This document shows, one piece after another, positions 1 to 8,089 of a stretch of 41,584 nucleotides of DNA. Made by a program: the position numbers and the translations under genes. The stretch comes from an uncultured bacterium (GTDB lineage: Bacteria; Atribacterota; Atribacteria; Atribacterales; Caldatribacteriaceae): positions 1-41,584 of the forward strand of contig CALAIW010000018.1 of the NCBI GenBank assembly GCA_937922705.1, in the 5' to 3' direction. Every line of letters begins with the position of its first letter. The first letter of the stretch is position 1. The notes under the pieces are model-generated. The model had not been told where the DNA came from, did no database searches, and saw only the letters and a list, made by a program, of their open reading frames with translations.

Positions 1-1011
1 GAGGGGGTCCTGGCGCAAGACGCTTCGGGCCGTCCTCTTGAGACCATAGCAGAAAAGGCCAAAAAGAGGGGTTTCCGAGTTGGCATTGTCACCAACGTTG
101 CCCTGAATGACGCCACCCCTGCTGCTTTCTACGCTCATACCTCTTCTCGAAAAAACTACGATGATATTGCCTGGCAGATGGTAAAAAGCGGCTTTGACCT
201 TTTGGTAGGAAGTGGCATAGTGACTACGACACGACCGCAGCGTGACGAAATTCTCTGTCACGCCGCAAAACGGGGATACCGAATCGTCACGAATTTCCAG
301 GAATTTCTCGCTCTGGAGGGGGGAACACCAACCATTGCCCTTCTTCCCTTTACCTTTGCCATTGACCGAACCCAAGCGCACCCAAATTTCACCCAGTGCG
401 TTCGCAAGGCTCTGGAGCTTCTTGAAAACCCCTTAGGATTTTTCCTTGTGATTGAAGGAGGACGTATCGATTGGTGCAACCACATGAACGACATCGTTTC
501 CTCCCTAAAAGAACTTGAAGACTTCAACGCTGCTATTCGCGAAGCCTTACTCTTTGGCCAAAAATACCCCCAAGAAACCCTTATCCTTGTGACCGCAGAC
601 CATGAGACCGGAGGACTGCACTGGGAAAGGAAAGGGCCCCTTACAATGCCACCTCAAAAGGGTTCGTACGATCGCTTCCTCACCGAACTTCGAACTCTTC
701 CTCAGGAGGAAGCAACTCTGAAACGTTTCCTCATTTCCTTCTGGGGAAAGGAAAAAGAGGACATAGAAAAAGCTCTAAGCGACTTTCTTACTACTCAAGA
801 AGCAAAGACGCTTTGGATTTCTCTTGCCCGCTCTTTTGCCAAAGAAGCTGGAATATCCTGGTCCACTTTGGGACACACTGGTACCCCTGTTCCCCTCTAC
901 GTTTGGGGAGAGGAGGCAGACCTTTTTGCCAGCGCCCAAGAAAACACAGACATTGCACGAATTCTCACCGAGATTCTCACAGGAACACTTGCCCTTGAGG
1001 ATGTGTTTTAA
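1..1011 (+). CDS. Alkaline phosphatase, C-terminal part (cut by window edge)
   Basis: The reading frame is open from base 1, so the gene starts upstream of the window; 336 residues are visible. Alkaline phosphatases of the PhoA family are metal-dependent phosphomonoesterases, usually exported. Visible family motifs in order are NDATPAAFYAH (usually T-H-ATPAAFYAH), the metal-binding stretch IEGGRIDWCNHMND, the ligand block VTADHETGG, and the late histidine in GHTGTPVPLYVWG. The first motif carries N-D where T-H is common. The catalytic serine region and any signal peptide lie outside the window. An ATG at 178 is internal and should not be taken as the start. The next gene begins 32 bases downstream on the same strand. 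Family assignment is firm; the physiological substrate is unknown. Confidence 0.9.
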   Translation, partial: EGVLAQDASGRPLETIAEKAKKRGFRVGIVTNVALNDATPAAFYAHTSSRKNYDDIAWQMVKSGFDLLVGSGIVTTTRPQRDEILCHAAKRGYRIVTNFQEFLALEGGTPTIALLPFTFAIDRTQAHPNFTQCVRKALELLENPLGFFLVIEGGRIDWCNHMNDIVSSLKELEDFNAAIREALLFGQKYPQETLILVTADHETGGLHWERKGPLTMPPQKGSYDRFLTELRTLPQEEATLKRFLISFWGKEKEDIEKALSDFLTTQEAKTLWISLARSFAKEAGISWSTLGHTGTPVPLYVWGEEADLFASAQENTDIARILTEILTGTLALEDVF

Positions 1012-1043
1012 TATAAAAAACAAAAAGGAGTCGATGCAAAGGG

Positions 1044-1496
1044 ATGCTTCAGATAGGAAGGGTTCTGTGTCTTGAGAGGGAATATGCCCTGGTGCACATG
1101 GAGAAAAAGTCTGGGTGTGGTGGGGAACGATGCCCCTTGAGCTCTTCTCTTATTGATGACTCTCAAAGCGACTTTTACACTATCCGTGCCTGGAATGAGA
1201 TAGGTGCATCCCCAGGAGACCTTGTGCTCGTTGCGGTAAAAGACCAAACGGTACTTACCATAGCCTTTCTCCTCTACATTGTTCCCATACTCTCTGCTCT
1301 CCTGGCATATCTTCTTTTCCGCTTTCTTACCGCCTCCGAGTCCTTGGCAATTTTTGGGCTTTTCGGAAGCCTTGGAATGTCATTTCTTTTTCTTCGAAGA
1401 CTCAACAGAAAATTTACCATTGAATACCGAATCGTGGAGCGCGTGTCCTCAAAAGAGTGCAGTACGTGCCCTCTTCTTTTGCAACCCAGGCGGTGA
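1044..1496 (+). CDS. RseC/MucC-family membrane protein (SoxR-reducing-system type)
   Basis: This 150-residue protein has the RseC layout: a short N-terminal domain with a cysteine group (SGCGGERCP), a small beta-rich segment, two membrane segments at about residues 70-95 and 103-118, and a basic tail ending in a second cysteine pair (CSTCP). RseC proteins are found with the Rnf-like SoxR-reducing system or as regulators of envelope-stress sigma factors; no rnf/rsx gene is in view. The start is the ATG at 1044, with AAGGAG at 1025-1030 rather far upstream (about 13 bases). An ATG at 1034 is closer to that site but opens only a 13-codon frame. The stop overlaps the GTG of the following sensor gene (GTGA), which implies translational coupling. 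Function beyond redox or membrane sensing is unclear. Confidence 0.72.
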   Translation: MLQIGRVLCLEREYALVHMEKKSGCGGERCPLSSSLIDDSQSDFYTIRAWNEIGASPGDLVLVAVKDQTVLTIAFLLYIVPILSALLAYLLFRFLTASESLAIFGLFGSLGMSFLFLRRLNRKFTIEYRIVERVSSKECSTCPLLLQPRR

Positions 1497-4400
1497 AAAC
1501 GGTGAAGCAGTCTTTTGGAGTCCTTGTGACACCAAGGGTACACGGGTACGGAGCCATACTCTTTGGATTTCTCCTCCTCTTTGTCTTTGTGGCCTTTCAT
1601 GGAAGACTCATGGAAGAACCCCTACCTGTGTGGCTCTCTTTCCTTCTTGGGGGTATCACTTCCCTTGCTTTTGGTGTCCTCACTCTTGTTTCTAAAGAAA
1701 GAGTTCTTTCGCAAAAGGTAGTCGAACAAGAAAGGCTTCTTGGATTTCTCCTTGAGTACATCCCCGACCACGTGTACTTCAAGGACCGACAAAGTCGCTT
1801 CATTGGTGGCAGTCGCTCTCTTGCCCAGTACTTTGGTCTTGAGCGTGTCGAAGACCTTATCGGGAAAACCGATTTCGACTTCTTTGCCTCCCCTCACGCT
1901 GAAGAAGCCTATGCCGACGAGCAGCGCATCATAGAAACAGGAGAGGCCATTGTGGGTAAAGTGGAACGGGAAACCTGGCCTGATGGAGGCATAAGCTGGG
2001 TGCTCACCACCAAAGTTCCTCTCCGGAACGAAAAAGGAGAAATCATTGGCATTGTTGGGATATCGAAGGATATCACTGAACTCAAAGAAAAGGAAGAAAC
2101 TCTTGAAAGGGAACGACAATTCTTAAACAGCGTTTTTGAGGGGATTCAAGACGGTCTCTCGGTCCTGAGCAAAGACCTCACCATCCTTCGGGTGAACTCA
2201 TTTATGGAACGCCTTTATGAAGAGGCCATGCCCCTTGTGGGGAAAAAGTGCTACGAAGCGTATCACGGGCGCCAGGCTCCCTGCTTTTTCTGTCCTACGA
2301 TTCCAGCAATGGAAATGAAGCAAAAAGTAACCCACATTGTTCCTTACACCAAAAAGGGCGAGGTCCAGGGTTGGCTTGAGCTTACCGCTTATCCTTTTAT
2401 CGACAAAGAAGGTAACGTTCTTGGAGTCATCGAGCACGTCAAGGACATTACCGACCGCATTACGGCTGAGGATGCCCTTCGGGAGAGTGAGCGTAAATTC
2501 CGAACAATTACTCGCCTTGCCCCGGCAGCAATCGTCATTTACCAGGACAATCGTTTCGTGTGGTGCAACGAAGAGGCTGAGCGCCTCACCGGATACACTC
2601 AAGAGGAGCTCTTTTCTCTCCCTCCAGACTTTGTAGTCCATCCAGATTTCAAAGAACGAGTACGGAAAAACATGATGCTCCGACAGGAGGGAAAAGAGGC
2701 GGAGTTGCAGTACGAGGCAAAGATTGTGCGAAAAGACGGTGAAGAACGTTGGATCCTCATTCGAGGAGCCACAATCCATTACCGGGGAAGACCCGCAGGC
2801 CTTGGAGTAGTCCTTGATATCACACAAGAAAAAGAGCGAGAAGCCCGGCTTTTACATCTCAACAAGGTGCTCAAGTCTGTTCGCAATGTAAACCAACTCA
2901 TCACTCGCGAAAAGGGCCGAGAAAGACTCGTACAGGGTATTTGCCGAGAACTCGTTGAGGGTTGCGGGTATACCGGTGCCTGCGTTGCCCTCTTTTTAGG
3001 AGACGACACGCCCCCATACACAGTAGGCTTAGGGTTCTCCAAGGAAGCCCTTGAGGCCTTTAGCACAACGTGCGATTTCGAGAAAGCCCGCAAAGAGCTT
3101 CAAAAGGGTGCTGCAAAGAGAGTATCAAAAATCTACCCTGGTGATCCTTGTGAAGCACCTCTTGGGCATCTTCTCCAGCCACAAGAAGGGCTTTTTGTTG
3201 CTCCTCTTGAATGGGGAGAAAGATTCTACGGGTTTCTTGTAGCATCTCTGCCTCTTGTTTTTTGGGAAGATGAGGAGGAAGAGATGCTCTTTCTTGAGCT
3301 CTCTCAAGACCTTTCTTTCGCCCTCTACAGCATTGACCTTGAAGAGGCTCGCGCGAAAGCTCAAAAAATCCTTGAAGCAAGCGAGGAAAAATTCCGAACC
3401 CTCGCTGAGTCACTTCCCGTAGCGGTACTCATCAGAACACAAGAAAGTTGGGTCTATGCCAACCCCTTCCTTGAAGCCCTCACAGGATACAAACCTGATG
3501 AATTTCTGAGGAATAACCTATGGCAGGAAATTTCTCCAGAAGGAGCTTGCCTTATCAACAGGTGGGAAAAGGAACTAGGCTCTATCCCCTTTGAGCAGGA
3601 ATTTGCGCTTACCACACGAGGTGGCCAAAAGAAATGGGTTCTTGCCCGTTTTACCCCTATACGGTACGAGGAGAAAGACGCACTCCTCGTACTCCTCCTT
3701 GATCTGACCGAGCGCAAACTTGCCGAGGAACGTGTTCGATACCTCACGTTTCATGACGTCCTCACTGGGCTCTACAACCGAACGTTTCTTGAACAAGAGA
3801 TGGTTCGCCTTGACACCCCAGAAAACCTCCCCCTTAGTGTCATTATGGGAGATCTCAATGGGCTGAAGCTTGTCAACGACACTTTTGGCCATGCCATGGG
3901 GGATGAACTTCTGCGCCAGGCAGCACGCACCCTCGAGAGAGTATGTGGAAATAAAGGGACTATCGTTCGACTCGGGGGTGATGAGTTCGTCGTACTTCTG
4001 CCCCGTACTTCGAGTGCGGAAGTCCAGGCCTTAGGTGAACGTATCCAGGAGGAATTCAAGAAAACCAAAATTGAATCCATTCCTTTGAGCATTTCCCTTG
4101 GTTATGGTACCAAAACTGACCCTGAACAACCCCTGGATGAAGTCCTTCGGATTGCGGAAAACTGGATGTACCAGAGGAAACTTACCGAAAGCCTCAGCTT
4201 CCACAACCAGGTTCTCCAGGCCTTTCGGGCTTCGCTTCGCGCGGTAACCCAGGAAACAGAAGAACACTCACAGCGCATCCGAGATCTTGCCCTGCGTCTT
4301 GGAAAGGCCTTAGGACTTTCACAGCGGGAACTCGATGAACTGAGCCTTCTTGCCGAATTCCACGACATTGGGAAAATTGCCATTCCTCAGAATGTTCTTG

Positions 4401-4798
4401 AAAAGCCTGGACCTCTTGATGAGGAAGAATGGGCTATTGTCAAAAAACACCCGGAAGTGGGATTTCGGATTACCCAGTCTATATGGGAACTTTCTTCCAT
4501 CGCCAACTACATTCTCTTCCACCATGAGTGCTTTGACGGTACAGGATACCCAAGAGGTCTCAAAGGAGAGGATATCCCCCTTCTTTCCCGCATCATTGCC
4601 ATCTGTGACGCTTATGATGTCATGATCAGTGGCCGCCCGTACCGAAAAGCACGAACTAAGGAAGAGGCTATCGCAGAGCTTAAACGCTGCAGCGGAACGC
4701 AATTTGACCCTCGTATTGTGGAGGCTTTTCTTGCTATCCTTGAGGAGTCGAAGCCCCAAGATCCGTCGGTGCCCGCCCCAGAGACCGCAAAAGACTGA
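1493..4798 (+). CDS. Membrane-anchored PAS/GAF sensor with GGDEF and HD-GYP output
   Basis: A 1101-residue signalling protein predicted to make and break cyclic di-GMP. After two membrane segments (about residues 20-38 and 46-66) come PAS1 (about 85-195), PAS2 (about 210-325), PAS3 (about 340-450), a GAF-like region (about 465-625), PAS4 (about 640-745), GGDEF (about 755-910) and HD-GYP (about 920-1080). The cyclase signature GGDEF and the substrate loop MGDLNGLKLVNDTFGH are intact, but the RxxD inhibitory site normally five residues before GGDEF is absent (GNKG instead). The phosphodiesterase has HDIGK and HHECFDGTGYP intact. PAS2 carries a three-cysteine motif (C-x10-C-x2-C) also found in the regulator at 30017. 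I chose GTG 1493 because it overlaps the rseC stop as GTGA; ATG 1457 in the same frame is possible. The 3' end overlaps the convergent gene by 65 bases. Confidence 0.9.
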   Translation: MKTVKQSFGVLVTPRVHGYGAILFGFLLLFVFVAFHGRLMEEPLPVWLSFLLGGITSLAFGVLTLVSKERVLSQKVVEQERLLGFLLEYIPDHVYFKDRQSRFIGGSRSLAQYFGLERVEDLIGKTDFDFFASPHAEEAYADEQRIIETGEAIVGKVERETWPDGGISWVLTTKVPLRNEKGEIIGIVGISKDITELKEKEETLERERQFLNSVFEGIQDGLSVLSKDLTILRVNSFMERLYEEAMPLVGKKCYEAYHGRQAPCFFCPTIPAMEMKQKVTHIVPYTKKGEVQGWLELTAYPFIDKEGNVLGVIEHVKDITDRITAEDALRESERKFRTITRLAPAAIVIYQDNRFVWCNEEAERLTGYTQEELFSLPPDFVVHPDFKERVRKNMMLRQEGKEAELQYEAKIVRKDGEERWILIRGATIHYRGRPAGLGVVLDITQEKEREARLLHLNKVLKSVRNVNQLITREKGRERLVQGICRELVEGCGYTGACVALFLGDDTPPYTVGLGFSKEALEAFSTTCDFEKARKELQKGAAKRVSKIYPGDPCEAPLGHLLQPQEGLFVAPLEWGERFYGFLVASLPLVFWEDEEEEMLFLELSQDLSFALYSIDLEEARAKAQKILEASEEKFRTLAESLPVAVLIRTQESWVYANPFLEALTGYKPDEFLRNNLWQEISPEGACLINRWEKELGSIPFEQEFALTTRGGQKKWVLARFTPIRYEEKDALLVLLLDLTERKLAEERVRYLTFHDVLTGLYNRTFLEQEMVRLDTPENLPLSVIMGDLNGLKLVNDTFGHAMGDELLRQAARTLERVCGNKGTIVRLGGDEFVVLLPRTSSAEVQALGERIQEEFKKTKIESIPLSISLGYGTKTDPEQPLDEVLRIAENWMYQRKLTESLSFHNQVLQAFRASLRAVTQETEEHSQRIRDLALRLGKALGLSQRELDELSLLAEFHDIGKIAIPQNVLEKPGPLDEEEWAIVKKHPEVGFRITQSIWELSSIANYILFHHECFDGTGYPRGLKGEDIPLLSRIIAICDAYDVMISGRPYRKARTKEEAIAELKRCSGTQFDPRIVEAFLAILEESKPQDPSVPAPETAKD

Positions 4799-6047
4799 GC
4801 GTAGCGGCAATCTGTTCCTCTATCGTTTCCCCCTCATGGGCTCTCTCGGGATAGAGGGTGTACCTTGAGCGAAACGAAAGAGGCGTTACATTGAGCATCA
4901 AAGAGTTTGCACCCGCCAGAAGACCAAGACGCGCCGCCTGAGGATCAAGGGTCTCAAAGGCTGTAGTAACAAGAATCTTCGCATTTTTAGGGTCCACAAG
5001 ACGAGCTATCGCGAGGGTGTTCAGGACAAGAGAAGGTGACGGCGGGAAACAGTGCGAAAGAGGAGTTGCAGGATGGGGAATAAAAGGACCAAAACTGTAC
5101 ATCTCGGCAGAAAGGGACTTTGCAAGGAGCACGTCATTGAGGATATCCTCAAGGGTTTGCCCCGGAAGTCCAATAAGCCCTCCGGTAGCTATAAGGTACC
5201 CAATTTCCTGGGCTTTCTCAAGGTGTGCTAAGCGAGTTCCAAGAGTGTATCCAAGATGGAGTTTTGCATAAAGTGCGGGGTTGCTTGTTTCAAAACGAAG
5301 AAGAAGCCCTCGAGCCCCAGCTTCGTAGAGTTTTTCCAGAGCCTCAAGGCCAACCTCTCCAAAACTCACAAAAATGAGAACGGCGTAGTGCTTTTGAATG
5401 GTGCGAATGATACGAACAAGGTCATCAAGAGGCCTCTTGGGGTCCTCTCCACTCTGGAGGACAAGAGACTGAAATCCGTACACCTCCACCGCCTCATGGA
5501 CAGCAGCAAGAATTTCTTCTTCAGTCATGCGGTACCGAGAAAGGTCTCGGTTGTGTGAGGAAAGGCCACAATAGGCGCAATTTCGGTGACAAAAGCTCGA
5601 AATTTCAAGGATTCCGTGAACACAGGCCCCATTCCCAAGGTTTTTCCAGCGTAGGAAATTGGCCACTTTGTATAAATATTCCCGCTCTTGAGGTGTTTCA
5701 AGGCGCAAAAGCTCAAGGAGTTCTTCTTTTGTGAGGGGACGCTCTTCTAAAGCCTTGTCGAGGATGCGGAGAACCTTCTTGGCTACACCTTCGCTTTTTA
5801 CAGCAAGGCGACTCAAGCGAAGATCCATCTCTTGCAACTCAAAAAAAGTTTCCTTCCAAACCGCAAGAATGTCCTGGGCTTCCTGCGGTGGAAGAACTTT
5901 AATGACAAATCCTCCCTGAGCGTAGACAAAATCTCCAACTCGCAGAGAGGGTATTTCATTGTATGCTTTTTTGCGTTCTCCAAAGTACTCAATGGTTGCT
6001 ACACGCCCGTCAAGAGCCACAACTTGTCCCGGAATGGCGTAACACAT
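4734..6047 (-). CDS. HypC domain fused to a HydE-type radical SAM enzyme
   Basis: A 437-residue fusion. Residues 1-75 match HypC, the [NiFe] hydrogenase chaperone that carries the Fe(CN)2CO unit: it begins MCYAIPGQV with the conserved Cys2 and ends RVGDFVYAQGGFVIKV, where the usual VHVGFA histidine is replaced by Gln43. After a helical linker (about 76-135), residues 140-425 match HydE: the radical SAM triad C153/C157/C160 in CHRNCAYCGL, RYRMTEEEI, LVLQSGED, the LLLRFETSNP strand, GGLIGLPGQT and GPFIPHPATPL. HydE normally works on the [FeFe] H-cluster. The C-terminal cysteines of the optional second HydE cluster are missing. It is the last gene of the hydrogenase operon, 9 bases after hypA, with GAGGAA before the ATG. 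Domain calls are firm; a role in making or delivering the Fe ligands of the [NiFe] site is inference. Confidence 0.88.
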   Translation of the reverse strand: MCYAIPGQVVALDGRVATIEYFGERKKAYNEIPSLRVGDFVYAQGGFVIKVLPPQEAQDILAVWKETFFELQEMDLRLSRLAVKSEGVAKKVLRILDKALEERPLTKEELLELLRLETPQEREYLYKVANFLRWKNLGNGACVHGILEISSFCHRNCAYCGLSSHNRDLSRYRMTEEEILAAVHEAVEVYGFQSLVLQSGEDPKRPLDDLVRIIRTIQKHYAVLIFVSFGEVGLEALEKLYEAGARGLLLRFETSNPALYAKLHLGYTLGTRLAHLEKAQEIGYLIATGGLIGLPGQTLEDILNDVLLAKSLSAEMYSFGPFIPHPATPLSHCFPPSPSLVLNTLAIARLVDPKNAKILVTTAFETLDPQAARLGLLAGANSLMLNVTPLSFRSRYTLYPERAHEGETIEEQIAATLSLLRSLGRAPTDLGASTPQG

Positions 6048-6056
6048 ATCGTTTCC

Positions 6057-6299
6057 TCATTCTCCCTCGAACCCAAGAAGTCGCAGCTCCCGAACCGGAC
6101 TTTCTTCGATGACTAACTCTGCACCCTCAAGGATGGTCCCCGGAGAGGACTCGGCAAACAAATGGCGCACAATTTCTGGGTCAATTTCTGTAAACCCTCC
6201 TATACGGAGGTACACTCTGGTAATCCGCTGCATCCCTTCCTCTTCTCCGCGCCGCAAAAGGTCTTCAAAAAGCTCTCGAACCAAACGAAGCTCATGCAC
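6057..6299 (-). CDS. HypA-like nickel-insertion protein lacking the zinc domain
   Basis: HypA delivers nickel to the [NiFe] hydrogenase large subunit. Starting at the GTG at 6299 gives an 80-residue protein beginning M-H-E, which places the nickel-binding His at position 2 as in all HypA. The body follows the family (LVRELFEDLLRRGEEEG, ITRVYLRIGGFTEIDPEIVRHLF, EGAELVIEESPV) and then passes directly to the usual HypA tail (RELRLLGFEGE). The intervening zinc finger with its two CxxC pairs, normally about 30 residues, is absent and the protein has no cysteine at all. The start overlaps the protease stop by 8 bases. Longer starts upstream would push His2 inside the protein and are unlikely. Whether the shortened protein is functional cannot be judged from sequence alone. 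Confidence 0.8.
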   Translation of the reverse strand: MHELRLVRELFEDLLRRGEEEGMQRITRVYLRIGGFTEIDPEIVRHLFAESSPGTILEGAELVIEESPVRELRLLGFEGE

Positions 6300-6786
6300 A
6301 CCCCACAACCTCCTCGAGGTAGGCAAGAATAGCCTGCGCAGCCTCTCGCACCGCCTCAGTCAGTCCTTCTCCAAAGGAGACATCCCGAGGTTGAATTCCT
6401 ACAAAGAAAACGGGACAACCTGCTTCCTCAGCAACAATGCGTGCTACGATGGGAAGAGGAAATGTATGCGTACTTAGTGTGGAAGCTGCAATCTCCTCCT
6501 CTTCGAGGACCCGGATTTCTCCCGGTTTTCCCCCAAAAGAGGCGGCATCAATAAACACGACTTTGGCGGGATGTTCCCGGAGAATATCGTCAAACACACG
6601 TTCGGGAGCAAACCCGGCAAGGACAACCGAAAAGAAAGGCAAACCTCTTCGCCCTATCTCCTCCCCGATGTACACTCCCACTCCATCGTCACGCCGGAGT
6701 GGATTCCCCACCGCCACAAGAACGGTTTTTTTACCCTTTAAAGGACGAAGAACCTCTTTTACCCTATCGTCCAACAAAGGAGACAT
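6292..6786 (-). CDS. [NiFe] hydrogenase maturation endopeptidase (HycI/HyaD family)
   Basis: This peptidase clips the C-terminal tail of the large subunit after nickel insertion. The 164-residue protein carries the family motifs VGNPLRRDDGVGV near residue 25, VFIDAA near residue 75 and STHTFPLP near residue 105; the Asp in DDGVG, the Asp in FIDAA and the His in THTF correspond to the nickel-sensing residues of HybD/HycI. The ATG at 6786 lies inside the 3' end of the large-subunit gene (23-base overlap), a normal arrangement for a substrate-protease pair. An upstream in-frame extension to 6891 lies wholly within the large-subunit gene and has no family similarity. The substrate is very probably the large subunit immediately upstream, whose predicted tail is nine residues. 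Confidence 0.88.
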   Translation of the reverse strand: MSPLLDDRVKEVLRPLKGKKTVLVAVGNPLRRDDGVGVYIGEEIGRRGLPFFSVVLAGFAPERVFDDILREHPAKVVFIDAASFGGKPGEIRVLEEEEIAASTLSTHTFPLPIVARIVAEEAGCPVFFVGIQPRDVSFGEGLTEAVREAAQAILAYLEEVVGCA

Positions 6787-8089
6787 TGAGAAAATGAGTC
6801 GAGCAAGAGATACAGGGATCGTAGGCCCGCACAAGCATCTCCAGAGCAAGCTGAATCTCTTCGTCACTTTGGTCAAGAATCTCGGGAACAAGTTTTCTCA
6901 TATCGTACTCGATGTTTCGGAGATTTTGCCCGGTAGGGATGACACAGTTGGCATTCACTATGCGGCCGTGGTCATCGACCTCATAGTGATGGTACAGCGT
7001 TCCGCGAGGCGCTTCCACCGCCCCAACTCCGCTTCCTGCCCGAACTGGGATACGCTTGGTCTCATTAAGACCCACAACGATTTCCTCTTCGTAATTGATT
7101 CCCGAATGTAAAAATTCTTCGACCACGTCTTTAGCATGATAGAGACAGTGAAAGCACTCCACAAGTTGTGCAACCGTATTGAGGTAAGGGTTTGTTACTT
7201 TTCGGTTCATGCCAAAGAAATCTCCAACCTCTTGTGCTTTAGGATGAAGTTTGGGGTAGTTGAGATTGAGGCGGGCTAGAGCTCCGACCATATAAGAATC
7301 ACGGCTCAAACGAGTGTGCTTTGCAGTGGAGTGGGGAACCACAAATTCGTTGGTGATTTTCTGGTATTCTCGCTTTGGCAAGCGGACACCATCGGTTGAG
7401 CCAATGTCTCCCATAAGGAGGGGATACTCTGCATCATCGGAAACAAGGGCCACGTACTCAGTATCTCGCTCAAACTCTGGGAAACGGAGCCCTTTCACAA
7501 GTTCTACAGTAGCCTCAAGGTCTGGGATCATGCTCTCCAGGAGTTTCTGCATGGCCTCAAGGTCCTGCGGGCGAGGGAGTTTGGTGAATCCGCCAACCAC
7601 AGAGCTTATAGGATGCACATGTCGCCCAACAAGAATGTCGCAGATGTCGTTGCAAGTTTTCTTAAGTCGTAGCGCTCTCCGGACCACAGTATTGTGGGTA
7701 TCCACAAGAGGAACAAAACTCTTCACCCCAAGAAGGTCTGGAGCGGCAAGAAAGTAGATGTGAAGGATGTGGCTATCGAGGATTTCGAGGTCAAGAAGGA
7801 GCTTTCGCAGTTTCACAGTTTGCTCACTTGGGGTAAAACCTATAGCATCCTCTGCAGCTTGAATAGAGGCAAGGGAATGGGCACAGGCACAAATACCACA
7901 GATACGGGAAGTAATATGCTGTGCCTCAAAAATAGACCGCCCCCGAAGCATGCCTTCAAAAAATCGTGGTGACTCAATAATTTCCAGACGGCATTCTTGC
8001 AATACTCCATCACGCACATCAATCACAATATTCCCGTGACCTTCGACTCTCGTCAGGTACTCCACATCAATGCGCACGCTTTTCTTCAT
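6764..8089 (-). CDS. hydA: [NiFe] hydrogenase large (alpha) subunit, group 3b type
   Basis: The 441-residue catalytic subunit has both nickel-binding motifs: N-terminal RICGICACAHS (Cys64, Cys67, with His71) and C-terminal DPCISCSTH (Cys426, Cys429, His432). The proton-transfer glutamate is in TRVEGHG (Glu16). Cleavage after His432 would remove FLNVSFVGR. Length and the beta-gamma-delta-alpha gene order match the soluble NAD(P)-linked hydrogenase/sulfhydrogenases of group 3b, such as Pyrococcus furiosus SHI. It probably couples reversible H2 oxidation to NAD(P)+ in the cytoplasm and may reduce polysulfide; the direction and electron carrier preference are inferred. It overlaps the small-subunit gene by 23 bases and the protease gene by 23. 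Here hydA means the [NiFe] alpha subunit, not the unrelated [FeFe] HydA. Confidence 0.94.
   Translation of the reverse strand: MKKSVRIDVEYLTRVEGHGNIVIDVRDGVLQECRLEIIESPRFFEGMLRGRSIFEAQHITSRICGICACAHSLASIQAAEDAIGFTPSEQTVKLRKLLLDLEILDSHILHIYFLAAPDLLGVKSFVPLVDTHNTVVRRALRLKKTCNDICDILVGRHVHPISSVVGGFTKLPRPQDLEAMQKLLESMIPDLEATVELVKGLRFPEFERDTEYVALVSDDAEYPLLMGDIGSTDGVRLPKREYQKITNEFVVPHSTAKHTRLSRDSYMVGALARLNLNYPKLHPKAQEVGDFFGMNRKVTNPYLNTVAQLVECFHCLYHAKDVVEEFLHSGINYEEEIVVGLNETKRIPVRAGSGVGAVEAPRGTLYHHYEVDDHGRIVNANCVIPTGQNLRNIEYDMRKLVPEILDQSDEEIQLALEMLVRAYDPCISCSTHFLNVSFVGR

Noticed and set aside
1034-1075. A 13-codon leader peptide before rseC
   Set aside because: The ATG at 1034 is well spaced from AAGGAG, but so short a frame has no independent support.
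4734-6047. An [FeFe] hydrogenase locus because of the HydE domain
   Set aside because: No HydF, radical SAM HydG or H-cluster subunit is present; all structural genes belong to a [NiFe] enzyme.
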